Assembly (NCBI RefSeq): GCF_038433465.1
Contig: NZ_JAESVF010000001.1
Coordinates: 248,001 to 312,000 of the forward strand
DNA length: 64,000 nt
Direction of reading: 5' to 3'
Source of the DNA: Galbibacter sp038433465
GTDB taxonomy: Bacteria; Bacteroidota; Bacteroidia; Flavobacteriales; Flavobacteriaceae
The stretch's first letter is position 1; each line of letters starts with the position of its first letter. A program made the translations under genes and the position numbers. Positions 56,152-63,287 of the stretch are shown here, piece by piece. Below the pieces are notes generated by a model that was not told the origin of the DNA, did no database searches, and saw nothing but the letters and a program-made list of their open reading frames with translations.

Positions 56152-56775
56152 ATGATATTTAAGAATATGACACCAGAATTTTTACTTCGTGTATGCTACG
56201 CTTTAATCTTTTTTTCCGTCATCCTTGGAGGCGCGGCAACTTTTGGGACCTATTATTATAATGATATAATAGCAAAAAAAGATAAATCTGAAATTAATGA
56301 CAAGCTTGATGATATCCCTTCCAAGGTTTTAGACAACAACAATCAAAACACTGATAAAATAATTAACGTACTTGACGGAATGAACGACACTCTTCAAGAG
56401 ATAGCTGAAACTGATGGGTCAAACATTAAAACATTAACTTATCCCTCAAAAGGGGAGTATGGGTTGAATATCCTAGATAGGAACAAAAAAATATACAGCC
56501 CCGGCACCTACTCTATGAGGGTAGAAATTCCAAAAGGTCAATCGGTCACAGTTAAAGTAAAAGGAGATAACTGGTCTTACCCTCTATTTCAGTCAATACC
56601 CGGGTGGAGGTCTTTTGACTATAACCTGAGTGAGAAGTCTCGAAAATTTAAATCTATAAAGCCAGGAATAATTGATTTAGAAATACACTTTACTGATGCA
56701 AGTGAAATTAAAATAGAAGTTTTTGAAAATGATTCAACCAAACCTAATTGGGAAAAGGAAATGACTGTAAAGTAA
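56152..56775 (+). CDS. Unknown single-pass membrane protein (cargo)
   Basis: Protein of 207 residues, not recognised. One transmembrane helix (about 10-35; LLRVCYALIFFSVILGGAATFGTYYY), a polar helical linker, then a beta-rich C-terminal domain (about 95-207; GTYSMRVEIPKGQSVTVKVKGDNW). It is on the plus strand between two minus-strand phage modules and ends near the hairpin at 56893, so it is a separate cargo unit. It may be an envelope-modifying or defence gene, by position only. The 274-bp gap to the gp10-like gene holds divergent promoters and a GTGACG...CGTCAC inverted pair. Confidence 0.7.
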   Translation: MIFKNMTPEFLLRVCYALIFFSVILGGAATFGTYYYNDIIAKKDKSEINDKLDDIPSKVLDNNNQNTDKIINVLDGMNDTLQEIAETDGSNIKTLTYPSKGEYGLNILDRNKKIYSPGTYSMRVEIPKGQSVTVKVKGDNWSYPLFQSIPGWRSFDYNLSEKSRKFKSIKPGIIDLEIHFTDASEIKIEVFENDSTKPNWEKEMTVK

Positions 56776-56840
56776 GGTAATTCTTATTTTTCTTCTGTCA
56801 AAAACATCGTTTTTTACACAACCATAAACATTAAAAATTG

Positions 56841-56848
56841 TATATTTG
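56841..56848 (+). promoter_or_regulatory. -7 element of a possible short RNA
   Basis: TATATTTG fits the -7 consensus. A transcript from here would reach the hairpin at 56893-56922 after about 70 nt and contains no ATG. Confidence 0.4.
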
Positions 56849-56892
56849 AAACTGTAAGGCGTTGCCAAATTGCTTTACCATTTGAACAAAAT

Positions 56893-56922
56893 AAAAAGGG
56901 GCTTTGAACACCCCTTTTTTTT
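56893..56922. terminator. Terminator between cargo gene and packaging cluster
   Basis: AAAAAGGGG / CCCCTTTTT stem with loop CTTTGAACA, usable from both strands. Confidence 0.85.
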
Positions 56923-56932
56923 ATCCAGTATT

Positions 56933-57208
56933 TTAACGGAATCGACTTACAGCTTCATTTACATCATCATCCGAAGGTGCTTTAATTTTTGATATAATAC
57001 TTTTTTCATCATCGATACAACTTTGTAGCTTTTTAATCTCATCTCTCACAACTAACATAGACCGCTTTCCCTCAAAGGTATCCTTTGGAATAAATCTAAT
57101 TGTTGTATTTGCTTCTAAGATCTCTCTTTCTAAAGCCTTAATAGTTTCTTTTCTTTTGGCAATTTCCGCGTTTGCCTCGTGCTGTCTTTCTAATTTTGAT
57201 TTGTGCAT
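56933..57208 (-). CDS. Small coiled-coil protein with SDDD-type C-terminal motif (a)
   Basis: Protein of 91 residues, almost entirely a charged coiled coil (about 1-75; KETIKALEREILEANTTIRF). It ends SDDDVNEAVSRFR. The same C-terminal pattern (SDDDINDVMRQMNL) closes the next gene upstream in transcription, although the coils differ. I do not recognise the family. A scaffold-like or capsid-binding role is suggested by coiled coil plus a short terminal motif and by its place beside the small-terminase homologue; this is inference. Confidence 0.75.
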   Translation of the reverse strand: MHKSKLERQHEANAEIAKRKETIKALEREILEANTTIRFIPKDTFEGKRSMLVVRDEIKKLQSCIDDEKSIISKIKAPSDDDVNEAVSRFR

Positions 57209-57219
57209 AGTAATTAGTT

Positions 57220-57537
57220 TTAAAGATTCATTTGCCTCATGACATCGTTTATATCATCATCACTAACGATAACATTTCTTTCTTCTGTTTCTATCGCTCT
57301 AAGTTCCTTGTTGAGGTTATCCCTCTTTTGAAGCAAACTATTAATTCGCTCTTTTCTTTCTGCCGACACACTTTTATCAGCATACTCAGCGTTTAACTCA
57401 TTTTTGACTGAGTCTATTTCAGCCTGTTTACTAGCAATCTTTTTGCTGTAACCCTCTAACGCGCTTAGATGGTCTTTAACTTGATTCTCGTACTTAGACT
57501 TAATTACCTCGTACGCTGGTGTTAATATAATATTCAT
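57220..57537 (-). CDS. Small coiled-coil protein with SDDD-type C-terminal motif (b)
   Basis: Protein of 105 residues. A long coiled coil (about 8-88; IASKQAEIDSVKNELNAEYA, RKERINSLLQKRDNLNKEL) ends in a terminal SDDDINDVMRQMNL motif shared with the 91-residue protein 11 bp downstream. The family is not recognised. Phage scaffolding proteins often have this shape, with a helical rod and a C-terminal capsid-binding helix. A satellite could use such proteins to change helper capsid size, but no direct evidence exists here. Confidence 0.75.
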   Translation of the reverse strand: MNIILTPAYEVIKSKYENQVKDHLSALEGYSKKIASKQAEIDSVKNELNAEYADKSVSAERKERINSLLQKRDNLNKELRAIETEERNVIVSDDDINDVMRQMNL

Positions 57538-57573
57538 TATAGTTGAATTTATGCCTATATAGGCTGTTAATGC

Positions 57574-57789
57574 TTAATTAGTTACTTTCTGATACGCTTG
57601 TAGTAAATCTTCTTCCACTTCTTTTGGCATATCTGCTGTCCAAAGTTTTGGAGGTGTTATTCCAGAGTCTTCCATTGTCTTTTTTGACCGGAACCGATGA
57701 GACATCCAGTCTATTGTCTCTTTTTTAAGATGCGGATACATGAGTTTTGCAGCTGCATTCATTTTTAACATCACCGATGCTTTCAACAT
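57574..57789 (-). CDS. Small conserved-looking phage protein
   Basis: Protein of 71 residues, not recognised. It is helical, basic in the middle (IDWMSHRFRSKKTM) and acidic at the C-terminus (MPKEVEEDLLQAYQKVTN). The gene lies between the small-terminase homologue (20 bp upstream) and the two coiled-coil genes, in the same direction, so it belongs to the packaging-type operon. The ATG start is the longest available in frame; an internal ATG at codon 7 or 10 could also serve. Confidence 0.6.
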   Translation of the reverse strand: MLKASVMLKMNAAAKLMYPHLKKETIDWMSHRFRSKKTMEDSGITPPKLWTADMPKEVEEDLLQAYQKVTN

Positions 57790-57809
57790 TTCTAATTTTA
57801 TTTAAACAG

Positions 57810-58205
57810 TTAATTCCTTCCATTGTCTGGAATTTGAAATATTACTACGTTGTCAGTCTTTTTCTGGTTATTATCTTTTTCATAGAAGCCTAGCATTTTA
57901 TTCTGTTCCTTAACGGCTGAAATAGCTTCACTGTAACGTCTTTCATTTTTAGAACTAACCTTTATGCCCTCTAAGTCATTAAGCTGGCTCTCAAACGATA
58001 TATCGAGCCTCTGAGATACTTCTGATACTTTGTTTTGAACATAATCTCTCATCCGTAGATTTCCGTAGATTTTTCTAAATCCAATATCAGCAGCATTAGC
58101 GTTGGCTTTTGGATAAATCGATTGATACGCTTTGGTTCCATTGTGACCGTTCACAAACCACTCATCAATTACTGCCTTGTATTTAATAAAAGTTTTATCC
58201 GTCAT
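57810..58205 (-). CDS. Small terminase subunit-like protein
   Basis: Protein of 131 residues resembling phage small terminase subunits, which choose the DNA to be packaged. The N-terminal HTH-like region reads FIKYKAVIDEWFVNGHNGTKAYQSIYPKANANAADIGFRKIYGNL, a pattern shared with terminase_2-type proteins (WFVNG.NGTKA...AA..GF.K...N). A predicted coiled oligomerisation part follows (EVSQRLDISFESQLNDLEGI). No large terminase gene exists in the element. This is the arrangement used by phage satellites that redirect a helper's packaging motor. Confidence 0.78.
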   Translation of the reverse strand: MTDKTFIKYKAVIDEWFVNGHNGTKAYQSIYPKANANAADIGFRKIYGNLRMRDYVQNKVSEVSQRLDISFESQLNDLEGIKVSSKNERRYSEAISAVKEQNKMLGFYEKDNNQKKTDNVVIFQIPDNGRN

Positions 58206-58208
58206 TAC

Positions 58209-58445
58209 CTATTTAAATTCAACACAACTAAATCCGTTTCTAGTTGTTATTTTAACCTTATCGTAAAGCTTAGTTTCTCCTGACGCTATAGACTCGAGCA
58301 TTTCTCGTGTTTTATGATACATCTCAATCTCTTTATCAGTCCTAGGTCTTTCATTTACCCATTTATCAAATGGTTTCGCTTTCTGTAGTTCGGCTATAGC
58401 CCATTTCTTTTTCTTTTCCTGTCGATTTAAAGCCGTTTTACTCAT
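58209..58445 (-). CDS. Small unknown phage protein
   Basis: Protein of 78 residues, basic N-terminus (LNRQEKKKKWAIAELQKAKPF) and a C-terminal beta-like KLYDKVKITTRNGFSCVEF. Not recognised. It overlaps the upstream gene by 8 bp and ends 3 bp before the small-terminase homologue, so all three are translated together. Confidence 0.65.
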   Translation of the reverse strand: MSKTALNRQEKKKKWAIAELQKAKPFDKWVNERPRTDKEIEMYHKTREMLESIASGETKLYDKVKITTRNGFSCVEFK

Positions 58446-58761
58446 TGCCTTTCAATTTACGTTGAAGCTCTGAAATCCTCTCGTTTCTTTCCTCTGGTGT
58501 CATTTTAACAACCTTACCACCTAATTCAATTTCTGTACGTTGAAGTTTAGGAATTACAAAATCTGATAGTTTTATAATTATATTAATTGCCTTTTCTGGG
58601 CTCTCTTTCGCAACCTCATCAAGCCATTTGGAAATCTCTGGAAGCTTATCGCTAACCAATTGATGAAATGCTTGCCTTATTTCTCTGGTACTCTTATTTG
58701 GCACTCCTTTTCTGCTCGACCTTTTGCCTAGTTCTGAGGCTTTTTCTTTTGTTAGATTCAT
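58438..58761 (-). CDS. Small unknown phage protein, first gene of packaging-type operon
   Basis: Protein of 107 residues. The N-terminal segment KEKASELGKRSSRKGVPNKSTREIRQAFHQLV is a basic, phage-type KG.PNK motif often seen next to terminase genes; the C-terminal half is a charged helix (MTPEERNERISELQRKLKG). Probably DNA- or terminase-associated. It is the first gene after the iteron-like block, so that block may also hold its promoter. Overlaps the next gene by 8 bp. Confidence 0.7.
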   Translation of the reverse strand: MNLTKEKASELGKRSSRKGVPNKSTREIRQAFHQLVSDKLPEISKWLDEVAKESPEKAINIIIKLSDFVIPKLQRTEIELGGKVVKMTPEERNERISELQRKLKGNE

Positions 58762-58857
58762 TATACTTGCTTTTCGTTACTTATCGTTAGTTTAACGGAG
58801 GTTATACATTTAAAAGTTGGTGGGTGAAAATCACTCTTTCAACATCTTTTTAAAAAA

Positions 58858-58996
58858 CCTTTATATAGTACCTTTATATAGTACCTTTCTATAGGTGTCG
58901 TACTTTTGTAGAAAAATATTAGAGTAAAAAAACAATTATGAAGTACCCTTTTATATAGGTGTCGTTATGATGCTGTCATGAGGTTTTCATGAGGTT
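58858..58996. repeat. Iteron-like direct repeats, candidate replication origin or control region
   Basis: CCTTTATATAGTA repeats head to tail at 58858 and 58871. A third variant, CCTTTCTATAGGTGTCGTA, starts at 58884, and a fourth, CCCTTTTATATAGGTGTCGTT, starts at 58946. TCATGAGGTT occurs twice, 11 bp apart (58976 and 58987). The block lies in the only large gap of the operon, between the replication-like gene and the packaging-type genes. TACTTTTG (58901-58908) is a perfect plus-strand -7 element within it. Confidence 0.7.
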
Positions 58997-58998
58997 GT

Positions 58999-59694
58999 TC
59001 ACGGAGGCTCGTTTTTTATTCTATCTAAAACTCTATTTAAGGCCACTTTTTCCTCAAACTTTTTCTGCTTTATCAATGTAGATTTTCGCTTCTTCTCAGC
59101 TTGGTAAATTAAGTCCTCTAAAGAAAGTTTAAACGACACGTAAAAACCTCGTGTAAATCGAGAATAATGCACTAAACCCCAACTAATTATTAGCTCTTCT
59201 TTAATTTTTGTAAGTTGCCAACGGTTTGCGTATTTCTTGATCTCATCAGACAACTCATCATCTTTTGAAACTGACTTTATAAGGCCGTCCATCCGAGACA
59301 ACCAAAAGCGGTTAGTGACTTTGCAATAGGTTTTGTTTTGAACAATTGATTTAATAGCTAGAAACCCTAATAAACTTATCTTCTCAAAGTCGGTTTTATG
59401 ATTTTTACAATAATCAAACCAAACGTTTCTATTGATTCCAACTTTTGGACTATTAACCGGAATACTACGGCGCAATGCCTCCCCTTTTGCATAGCTATTA
59501 TTACTATTGTGAAGAATCATACCGAAATACCTCTCCACAGCTTTCAATTTCTGCGCTTTAGTACCTTGATCTAGCTTGAGGTAATGATCGTAAACAGCAT
59601 AATCGCATATCCTCTGTAATACTCCAACAGAATCACCCATAAAGCCATTTAGCAATTGAATAGGGAAATTAAAATATCTCTCATTTCCACTCAT
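58999..59694 (-). CDS. Replication-like phage protein
   Basis: Protein of 231 residues, not firmly recognised. It begins MSGNERYFNFPIQLLNGF, a pattern I associate with Bacteroidetes phage replication-region proteins. Two basic helical regions and a Lys-rich C-terminal tail (QAEKKRKSTLIKQKKFEEKV) suggest DNA binding. It overlaps a winged-helix gene by 4 bp (ATGA) and is followed immediately by the iteron-like block. The gene order resembles an initiator next to its origin. A replication initiator is the best guess; a regulator is possible. Confidence 0.6.
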   Translation of the reverse strand: MSGNERYFNFPIQLLNGFMGDSVGVLQRICDYAVYDHYLKLDQGTKAQKLKAVERYFGMILHNSNNSYAKGEALRRSIPVNSPKVGINRNVWFDYCKNHKTDFEKISLLGFLAIKSIVQNKTYCKVTNRFWLSRMDGLIKSVSKDDELSDEIKKYANRWQLTKIKEELIISWGLVHYSRFTRGFYVSFKLSLEDLIYQAEKKRKSTLIKQKKFEEKVALNRVLDRIKNEPP

Positions 59695-59996
59695 ACACTA
59701 TGCTCTTCATTTACAAATGAATTATACCCTCTCAAATAGCTATATTTCACATTGTACCCTGTTTGAATACTTGGTTTTACTATTTGGATTATTACACTCT
59801 CGTTTAATAAATCATATACAGCTCTGGTAATAGTACCCATTTCTAAGCCTGTAACCTCAACGAGCGACCTATTATTAAGCGGTATGTTGTTGTTTTGAAT
59901 TAAAGCCTGTACAACTTTCCCTTTTGAAGTATTTCGCTTAGATGAGGCGCGGTAATATTGCCATGCTAAACTTTTGGTATTTCTTTGCGTTGCCAT
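59691..59996 (-). CDS. Winged-helix DNA-binding protein
   Basis: Protein of 101 residues. The central part (GKVVQALIQNNNIPLNNRSLVEVTGLEMGTITRAVYDLLNES) reads as a winged helix with the recognition helix near MGTITRAVYDL and a wing after IIQIVKP. Such small proteins act as regulators or replication accessory factors in phages. It sits between the excisionase-like gene (12 bp upstream) and the replication-like gene (4-bp overlap), so the three form one early operon. Confidence 0.7.
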   Translation of the reverse strand: MATQRNTKSLAWQYYRASSKRNTSKGKVVQALIQNNNIPLNNRSLVEVTGLEMGTITRAVYDLLNESVIIQIVKPSIQTGYNVKYSYLRGYNSFVNEEHSV

Positions 59997-60008
59997 GGTG
60001 CCAATTGT

Positions 60009-60281
60009 TTAAAGTTCAACAATTGCCTTTTCCACCTCTGAACGCTTGTAATAAACCCTCGAACCAATACCGTAAGGTTTTAAGATTCCTCGTTTAGACC
60101 AATTATGAACACTAGATAAATCTATTTTAAGAAGCTCAGAAACCTCTGTACGCGTTAAGTACTCTGTTGGCTCTTTGGGTTGAAATTCCTTTTTTAACTC
60201 TGTTAGCTGTTTTTTTACACCCTCTAAAATTGTAGTTTGTAATTGCTCGGGTGTTACTTGAATAAATTGTACTGTTCCCAT
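60009..60281 (-). CDS. Excisionase-like helix-turn-helix protein
   Basis: Protein of 90 residues. A helical N-terminal half (EQLQTTILEGVKKQLTELKKEF) precedes a MerR/excisionase-type HTH (about 40-88) with LTRTEVSELLKIDLSSVHNWSKRG and the wing VYYKRSEVEKAI. Such proteins are excision directionality factors or early regulators. It is the first gene of the early operon, directly downstream of the regulatory gap with the AAGACTTACCCGAAA inverted repeat. Confidence 0.82.
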   Translation of the reverse strand: MGTVQFIQVTPEQLQTTILEGVKKQLTELKKEFQPKEPTEYLTRTEVSELLKIDLSSVHNWSKRGILKPYGIGSRVYYKRSEVEKAIVEL

Positions 60282-60307
60282 TTCGGTTATCTTTAAAGTT
60301 ACACTTT

Positions 60308-60384
60308 AAGACTTACCCGAAATATTTTATACTTTTGTAGTTCTCACATTACAAAGGGCATTAGATATACTTTCGGGTAGTCTT
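60308..60384. promoter_or_regulatory. Inverted repeat around a promoter in the early regulatory gap
   Basis: AAGACTTACCCGAAA (60308-60322) is matched by TTTCGGGTAGTCTT (60371-60384) on the other strand, apart from one extra T. Between them lies TACTTTTG (60330-60337), a perfect plus-strand -7. The rest of the gap 60282-60583 is AT-rich and holds no gene. A repressor operator or a short RNA promoter are both possible. Confidence 0.55.
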
Positions 60385-60583
60385 TTGCTCTTTTTTGTTG
60401 AAACAAATTTATAAGCGTTTGCTTTTTTGATCGACAATTAAAAAAACATGTTTGCTTTATATATAATGATACACTATATATGTTATGAAGTATGATTAAA
60501 GTAACTTAAAAGCACGTATATAATATATTAATAATGATATTTGATATTATAGAAATACTTTAAAAAGCAATAATTTATGAAGA

Positions 60584-61051
60584 TTAACTCTCGTAATAAT
60601 ACTTTTTAAGAGTTTCAAAAGAGTAATTGAAGTCAAAATTTTCATGTAAAAACTCAATAAAAAAAGTATCTTCTACATTTATATACTTTTTTTTCCATTC
60701 TTTTAGCTCAGCAATACATTTATTTTTCCCCTCAGCATTTGAGTATGATTGATGATTAAGTTTAATTTTCCCCGATTTACTTTTAAGAAATCCAATAAAT
60801 CTACGATTAGACTTTACACCCTTTTTAGTAACAACATGATAATTAGTAAACACTTGTGACGTAAACTCTGTAAAATCAATTATGTCTATATTATATCTTT
60901 TCAGATCATTTAAAGTGCTTAACTCCCTCCATCGGCTAGATTTATAGTTATAAAACAAATCTTTTAAGAGGTTATAATATTCTGGAAACTTATTTTCAAC
61001 ATCTGGTTTTCCAATAGCGACTTTAAGACTATTAATCATTTTATTTTCCAT
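60584..61051 (-). CDS. Unknown protein of the mobile element
   Basis: Protein of about 155 residues, not recognised. A longer in-frame start at 61105 exists, but ATG at 61051 (MENKMINSLKVAIG) is preferred because the earlier region overlaps a hairpin and a promoter-like stretch. The protein is basic and helical (FLKSKSGKIKLNHQSY, AELKEWKKKYINVED) with an aromatic C-terminus (FNYSFETLKKYYYES). It is placed where phages keep repressors or anti-repressors, but no HTH is visible. Confidence 0.6.
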   Translation of the reverse strand: MENKMINSLKVAIGKPDVENKFPEYYNLLKDLFYNYKSSRWRELSTLNDLKRYNIDIIDFTEFTSQVFTNYHVVTKKGVKSNRRFIGFLKSKSGKIKLNHQSYSNAEGKNKCIAELKEWKKKYINVEDTFFIEFLHENFDFNYSFETLKKYYYES

Positions 61052-61087
61052 TTGAACAAATTTTAAACGTTGCCAATATAAATATAT

Positions 61088-61113
61088 AAAACCCCTTTGA
61101 TTCAAGAGGTTTT
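61088..61113 (-). terminator. Possible terminator after integrase-proximal gene
   Basis: AAAACC / GGTTTT with inner CTCTTGA / TCAAAGG pairing on the minus strand, 33 bp after the stop at 61146. Short T tail, so it may be weak. Confidence 0.5.
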
Positions 61114-61145
61114 ATGTTAGTCACATAGTTAAAAAAAGAAGTTAC

Positions 61146-61781
61146 CTAAGCGCTTAACTTATTAACATTGAATTTGTTAATAACATTATTCAATCTTTCG
61201 TATAATTTTTTACCGTCGCTCTCCTTTGTTAAAATATCAAAAAACTCCTCTGTTAAATCCTCCATTATTAAATCCGCTCTTTCTTGAGACATTATCCCCT
61301 TAACCTTTCCTGGATTAATCAAATAGGCAATTGCGCTAACTGGGGTATTCATTCCGTCACCATTTAACGCAAAACTTATCTCGAAAGCAACACTTGTTAT
61401 GTGTGCGGTCTCTAGCAATTTATATATATCAACTCTTAAAGGCTCTTTACTCTCAATACCTTTTTCTAACGTGTCTAACATATATAAAACCTCTTTCACC
61501 ATACTACGATCATGAGCAGTCGTAGCAATATCTTTTATGATGCTTAATCTTTCTTTTGAAATATTCGTTTCTTTTTCGTCTAGCAACAAAATAGCCTTTA
61601 GTACATTGGTCAACATTTCATCATTAATACCCAAATTAAGATACTTGCCTCCTGGACCAGTTTTAAATTTTTTATAATTAGCCACCAATACATCAACATC
61701 CTCGATATACTTTAATAAATCAATTCTTAGACTGTTTTTGGTAATTCGATAATCTTCACGAATAGAGTTAATTGCTTTCAT
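61146..61781 (-). CDS. Unknown helical protein next to integrase
   Basis: Protein of 211 residues, all-helical, not recognised. Segments such as INDEMLTNVLKAILLLDEKETNISKERLSIIKDIA and EVLYMLDTLEKGI suggest a helical-repeat fold. A central VAFEISFALNGDGMNTPVSAIAYLINPGKVKG is the most conserved-looking part. It is 16 bp downstream of the integrase on the same strand and is likely co-transcribed. A regulatory or replication-linked role is possible; nothing in the sequence settles it. Confidence 0.65.
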   Translation of the reverse strand: MKAINSIREDYRITKNSLRIDLLKYIEDVDVLVANYKKFKTGPGGKYLNLGINDEMLTNVLKAILLLDEKETNISKERLSIIKDIATTAHDRSMVKEVLYMLDTLEKGIESKEPLRVDIYKLLETAHITSVAFEISFALNGDGMNTPVSAIAYLINPGKVKGIMSQERADLIMEDLTEEFFDILTKESDGKKLYERLNNVINKFNVNKLSA

Positions 61782-61797
61782 TTTATAGAGTTTTAAA

Positions 61798-63093
61798 TTA
61801 ATTATTAGATACGTTTTTGATTACATTAAGCTGAGGTTCTTTTTTCTCCTTAACTGCTTGTTTGGTGTAGAAATCCGCTATTTGCTGAGCGTAATCATAA
61901 GAAGATTTACCAATATAGCCCATAAACGTCTTTTCTGTAGAGTGTGCCGTTATTTGCATTATTAAAGGCGTTGGAAGTTCTCCGTATAAATTAGTAGCAA
62001 ATGAACGTCTGCAAACGTGTGAAGTAATTAACTCCCATTTCTCAAAAATACCTACTTCATTTCTGTTGGTTTCTGGATTTATCTTTTTCCCTTTAGTTAA
62101 AGTATTAATTTCTGCTTCTTTACATAGTATTTTTATGTAATCGTTGAATTTTTGAAGTGATATTTTATAAGGCATCCCCTCGTTAAGAATCTCTTTTGTC
62201 TTTGGAAGTACTGGAATTGTTACGGTTTTTCCTGTCTTTTGTTGCTCTAATTCAATAACCTCTAAGCCATTACGAAAAACAAAATTACTCTCTGTAAGAT
62301 TTAATAAATCCCCTCCTCTTTGCCCTATGTTACAACCTAATAAAAGCCATTTGCGAACGTTTTTAAGAGAATCCGAATTAATATCTACATTTTCGACTTG
62401 TTGAAGCTCTGCGGGCGTTAAATAAATTACATTCTCATTCTTAACCTTAAAGCCAGTAACTTTTTTTAATTGTTTACTTGTTTCAATTCCGTTCATTTCA
62501 GCATCAAGGCAAATCGTTTTTAAATTACCAAGCATACGCCCTGCATAGCCTTTTGCATAGTCATTTTCTTGAATCATCCAGTTAAGAAACTTATCTCTAA
62601 ACTTAATATCAATATTCTTTATTTGTATTATCTCTTTTCCTTGAAATTTCTCGATAATACTTTTAAGACTATTAAAGTCGTTAACTCTACTTTTTGAAAG
62701 ACCTACACCGCCCTTTGCGTTACGTTTTAGACTAGCTAAGGAAATATAGTGTTCTATGTAGTCAACAACATTATTTAAGTCGTTTCCGTTTTCATCTTGT
62801 TTAAAATATCTGGAAATAGTTTTTTCAAGCCAATGAGTATTAATAAGAACACCATTTGCAAAATCATCGTTAAAGAAATCTATAATGTGAGTTTCTAACT
62901 TTTGAAGTGTAGATTTTAGATTTTTATTTTCTGGGCTATTGGTTTTCGGGAAACCTGTTGAAGTACTCCAATCTTTTGAATCTATTATTAACCCTGTTTT
63001 CTTTTTTGGGGATTTACCCCTTGAAATGGATAACCTTGCGTAAATAGATGAGGTTTGCGAATTACTTTGTAATAAAAACTTAATTGTTGCCAT
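61798..63093 (-). CDS. Tyrosine-type site-specific integrase
   Basis: Recombinase of about 431 residues. An N-terminal arm-binding domain (about 1-85; SSIYARLSISRGKSPKKKTG) is followed by a SAM-like core-binding domain (about 100-210) and the catalytic domain. The Arg is in CNIGQRGGDLLNL, His-x-x-Arg in HVCRRSFATNLY, the second His in AHSTEKTFMGYIG, and the Tyr nucleophile in that same segment. An in-frame ATG at 63138 exists but overlaps an arm repeat; 63093 matches the MATIKF start. It catalyses integration at tRNA-Leu and, with an excisionase, excision. Its promoter (63114-63121) sits beside arm repeats. Confidence 0.94.
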   Translation of the reverse strand: MATIKFLLQSNSQTSSIYARLSISRGKSPKKKTGLIIDSKDWSTSTGFPKTNSPENKNLKSTLQKLETHIIDFFNDDFANGVLINTHWLEKTISRYFKQDENGNDLNNVVDYIEHYISLASLKRNAKGGVGLSKSRVNDFNSLKSIIEKFQGKEIIQIKNIDIKFRDKFLNWMIQENDYAKGYAGRMLGNLKTICLDAEMNGIETSKQLKKVTGFKVKNENVIYLTPAELQQVENVDINSDSLKNVRKWLLLGCNIGQRGGDLLNLTESNFVFRNGLEVIELEQQKTGKTVTIPVLPKTKEILNEGMPYKISLQKFNDYIKILCKEAEINTLTKGKKINPETNRNEVGIFEKWELITSHVCRRSFATNLYGELPTPLIMQITAHSTEKTFMGYIGKSSYDYAQQIADFYTKQAVKEKKEPQLNVIKNVSNN

Positions 63094-63113
63094 AGTTTGA
63101 ACATTTGAACATT

Positions 63114-63121
63114 CAAATATA
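63114..63121 (-). promoter_or_regulatory. -7 promoter element of integrase gene
   Basis: TATATTTG on the minus strand, 20 bp before the integrase start. A TTGAC at 63146-63142 inside an arm repeat is at suitable -33 distance, so integrase binding could repress its own gene. Confidence 0.6.
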
Positions 63122-63128
63122 ACTATTT

Positions 63129-63170
63129 TAGTCAACATTTAGTCAACATAAACACAATTTTAGTCAACAT
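63129..63170. promoter_or_regulatory. Integrase arm-type repeats, attR side
   Basis: TAGTCAACAT at 63129-63138, 63140-63149 and 63161-63170. The first two are 11 bp apart, as are the copies at the attL side. Confidence 0.7.
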
Positions 63171-63287
63171 CATTAAATTTCATTCAATACCTCATCAATA
63201 TAAAAATAGCTTTAAAGTACTGTAAAATATAGCATTTAGCGAGTTATATCAATTGATAAGACAATTTATAAAATTGAAAGGTTCAAC

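Noticed and set aside
58858..58965. CRISPR array
   Set aside because: Repeats are short, adjacent or irregularly spaced, without uniform spacers, and no cas genes are nearby.
61798..63138. Longer integrase start at 63138
   Set aside because: It overlaps an arm repeat and the promoter, and adds residues before the normal MATIKF start.
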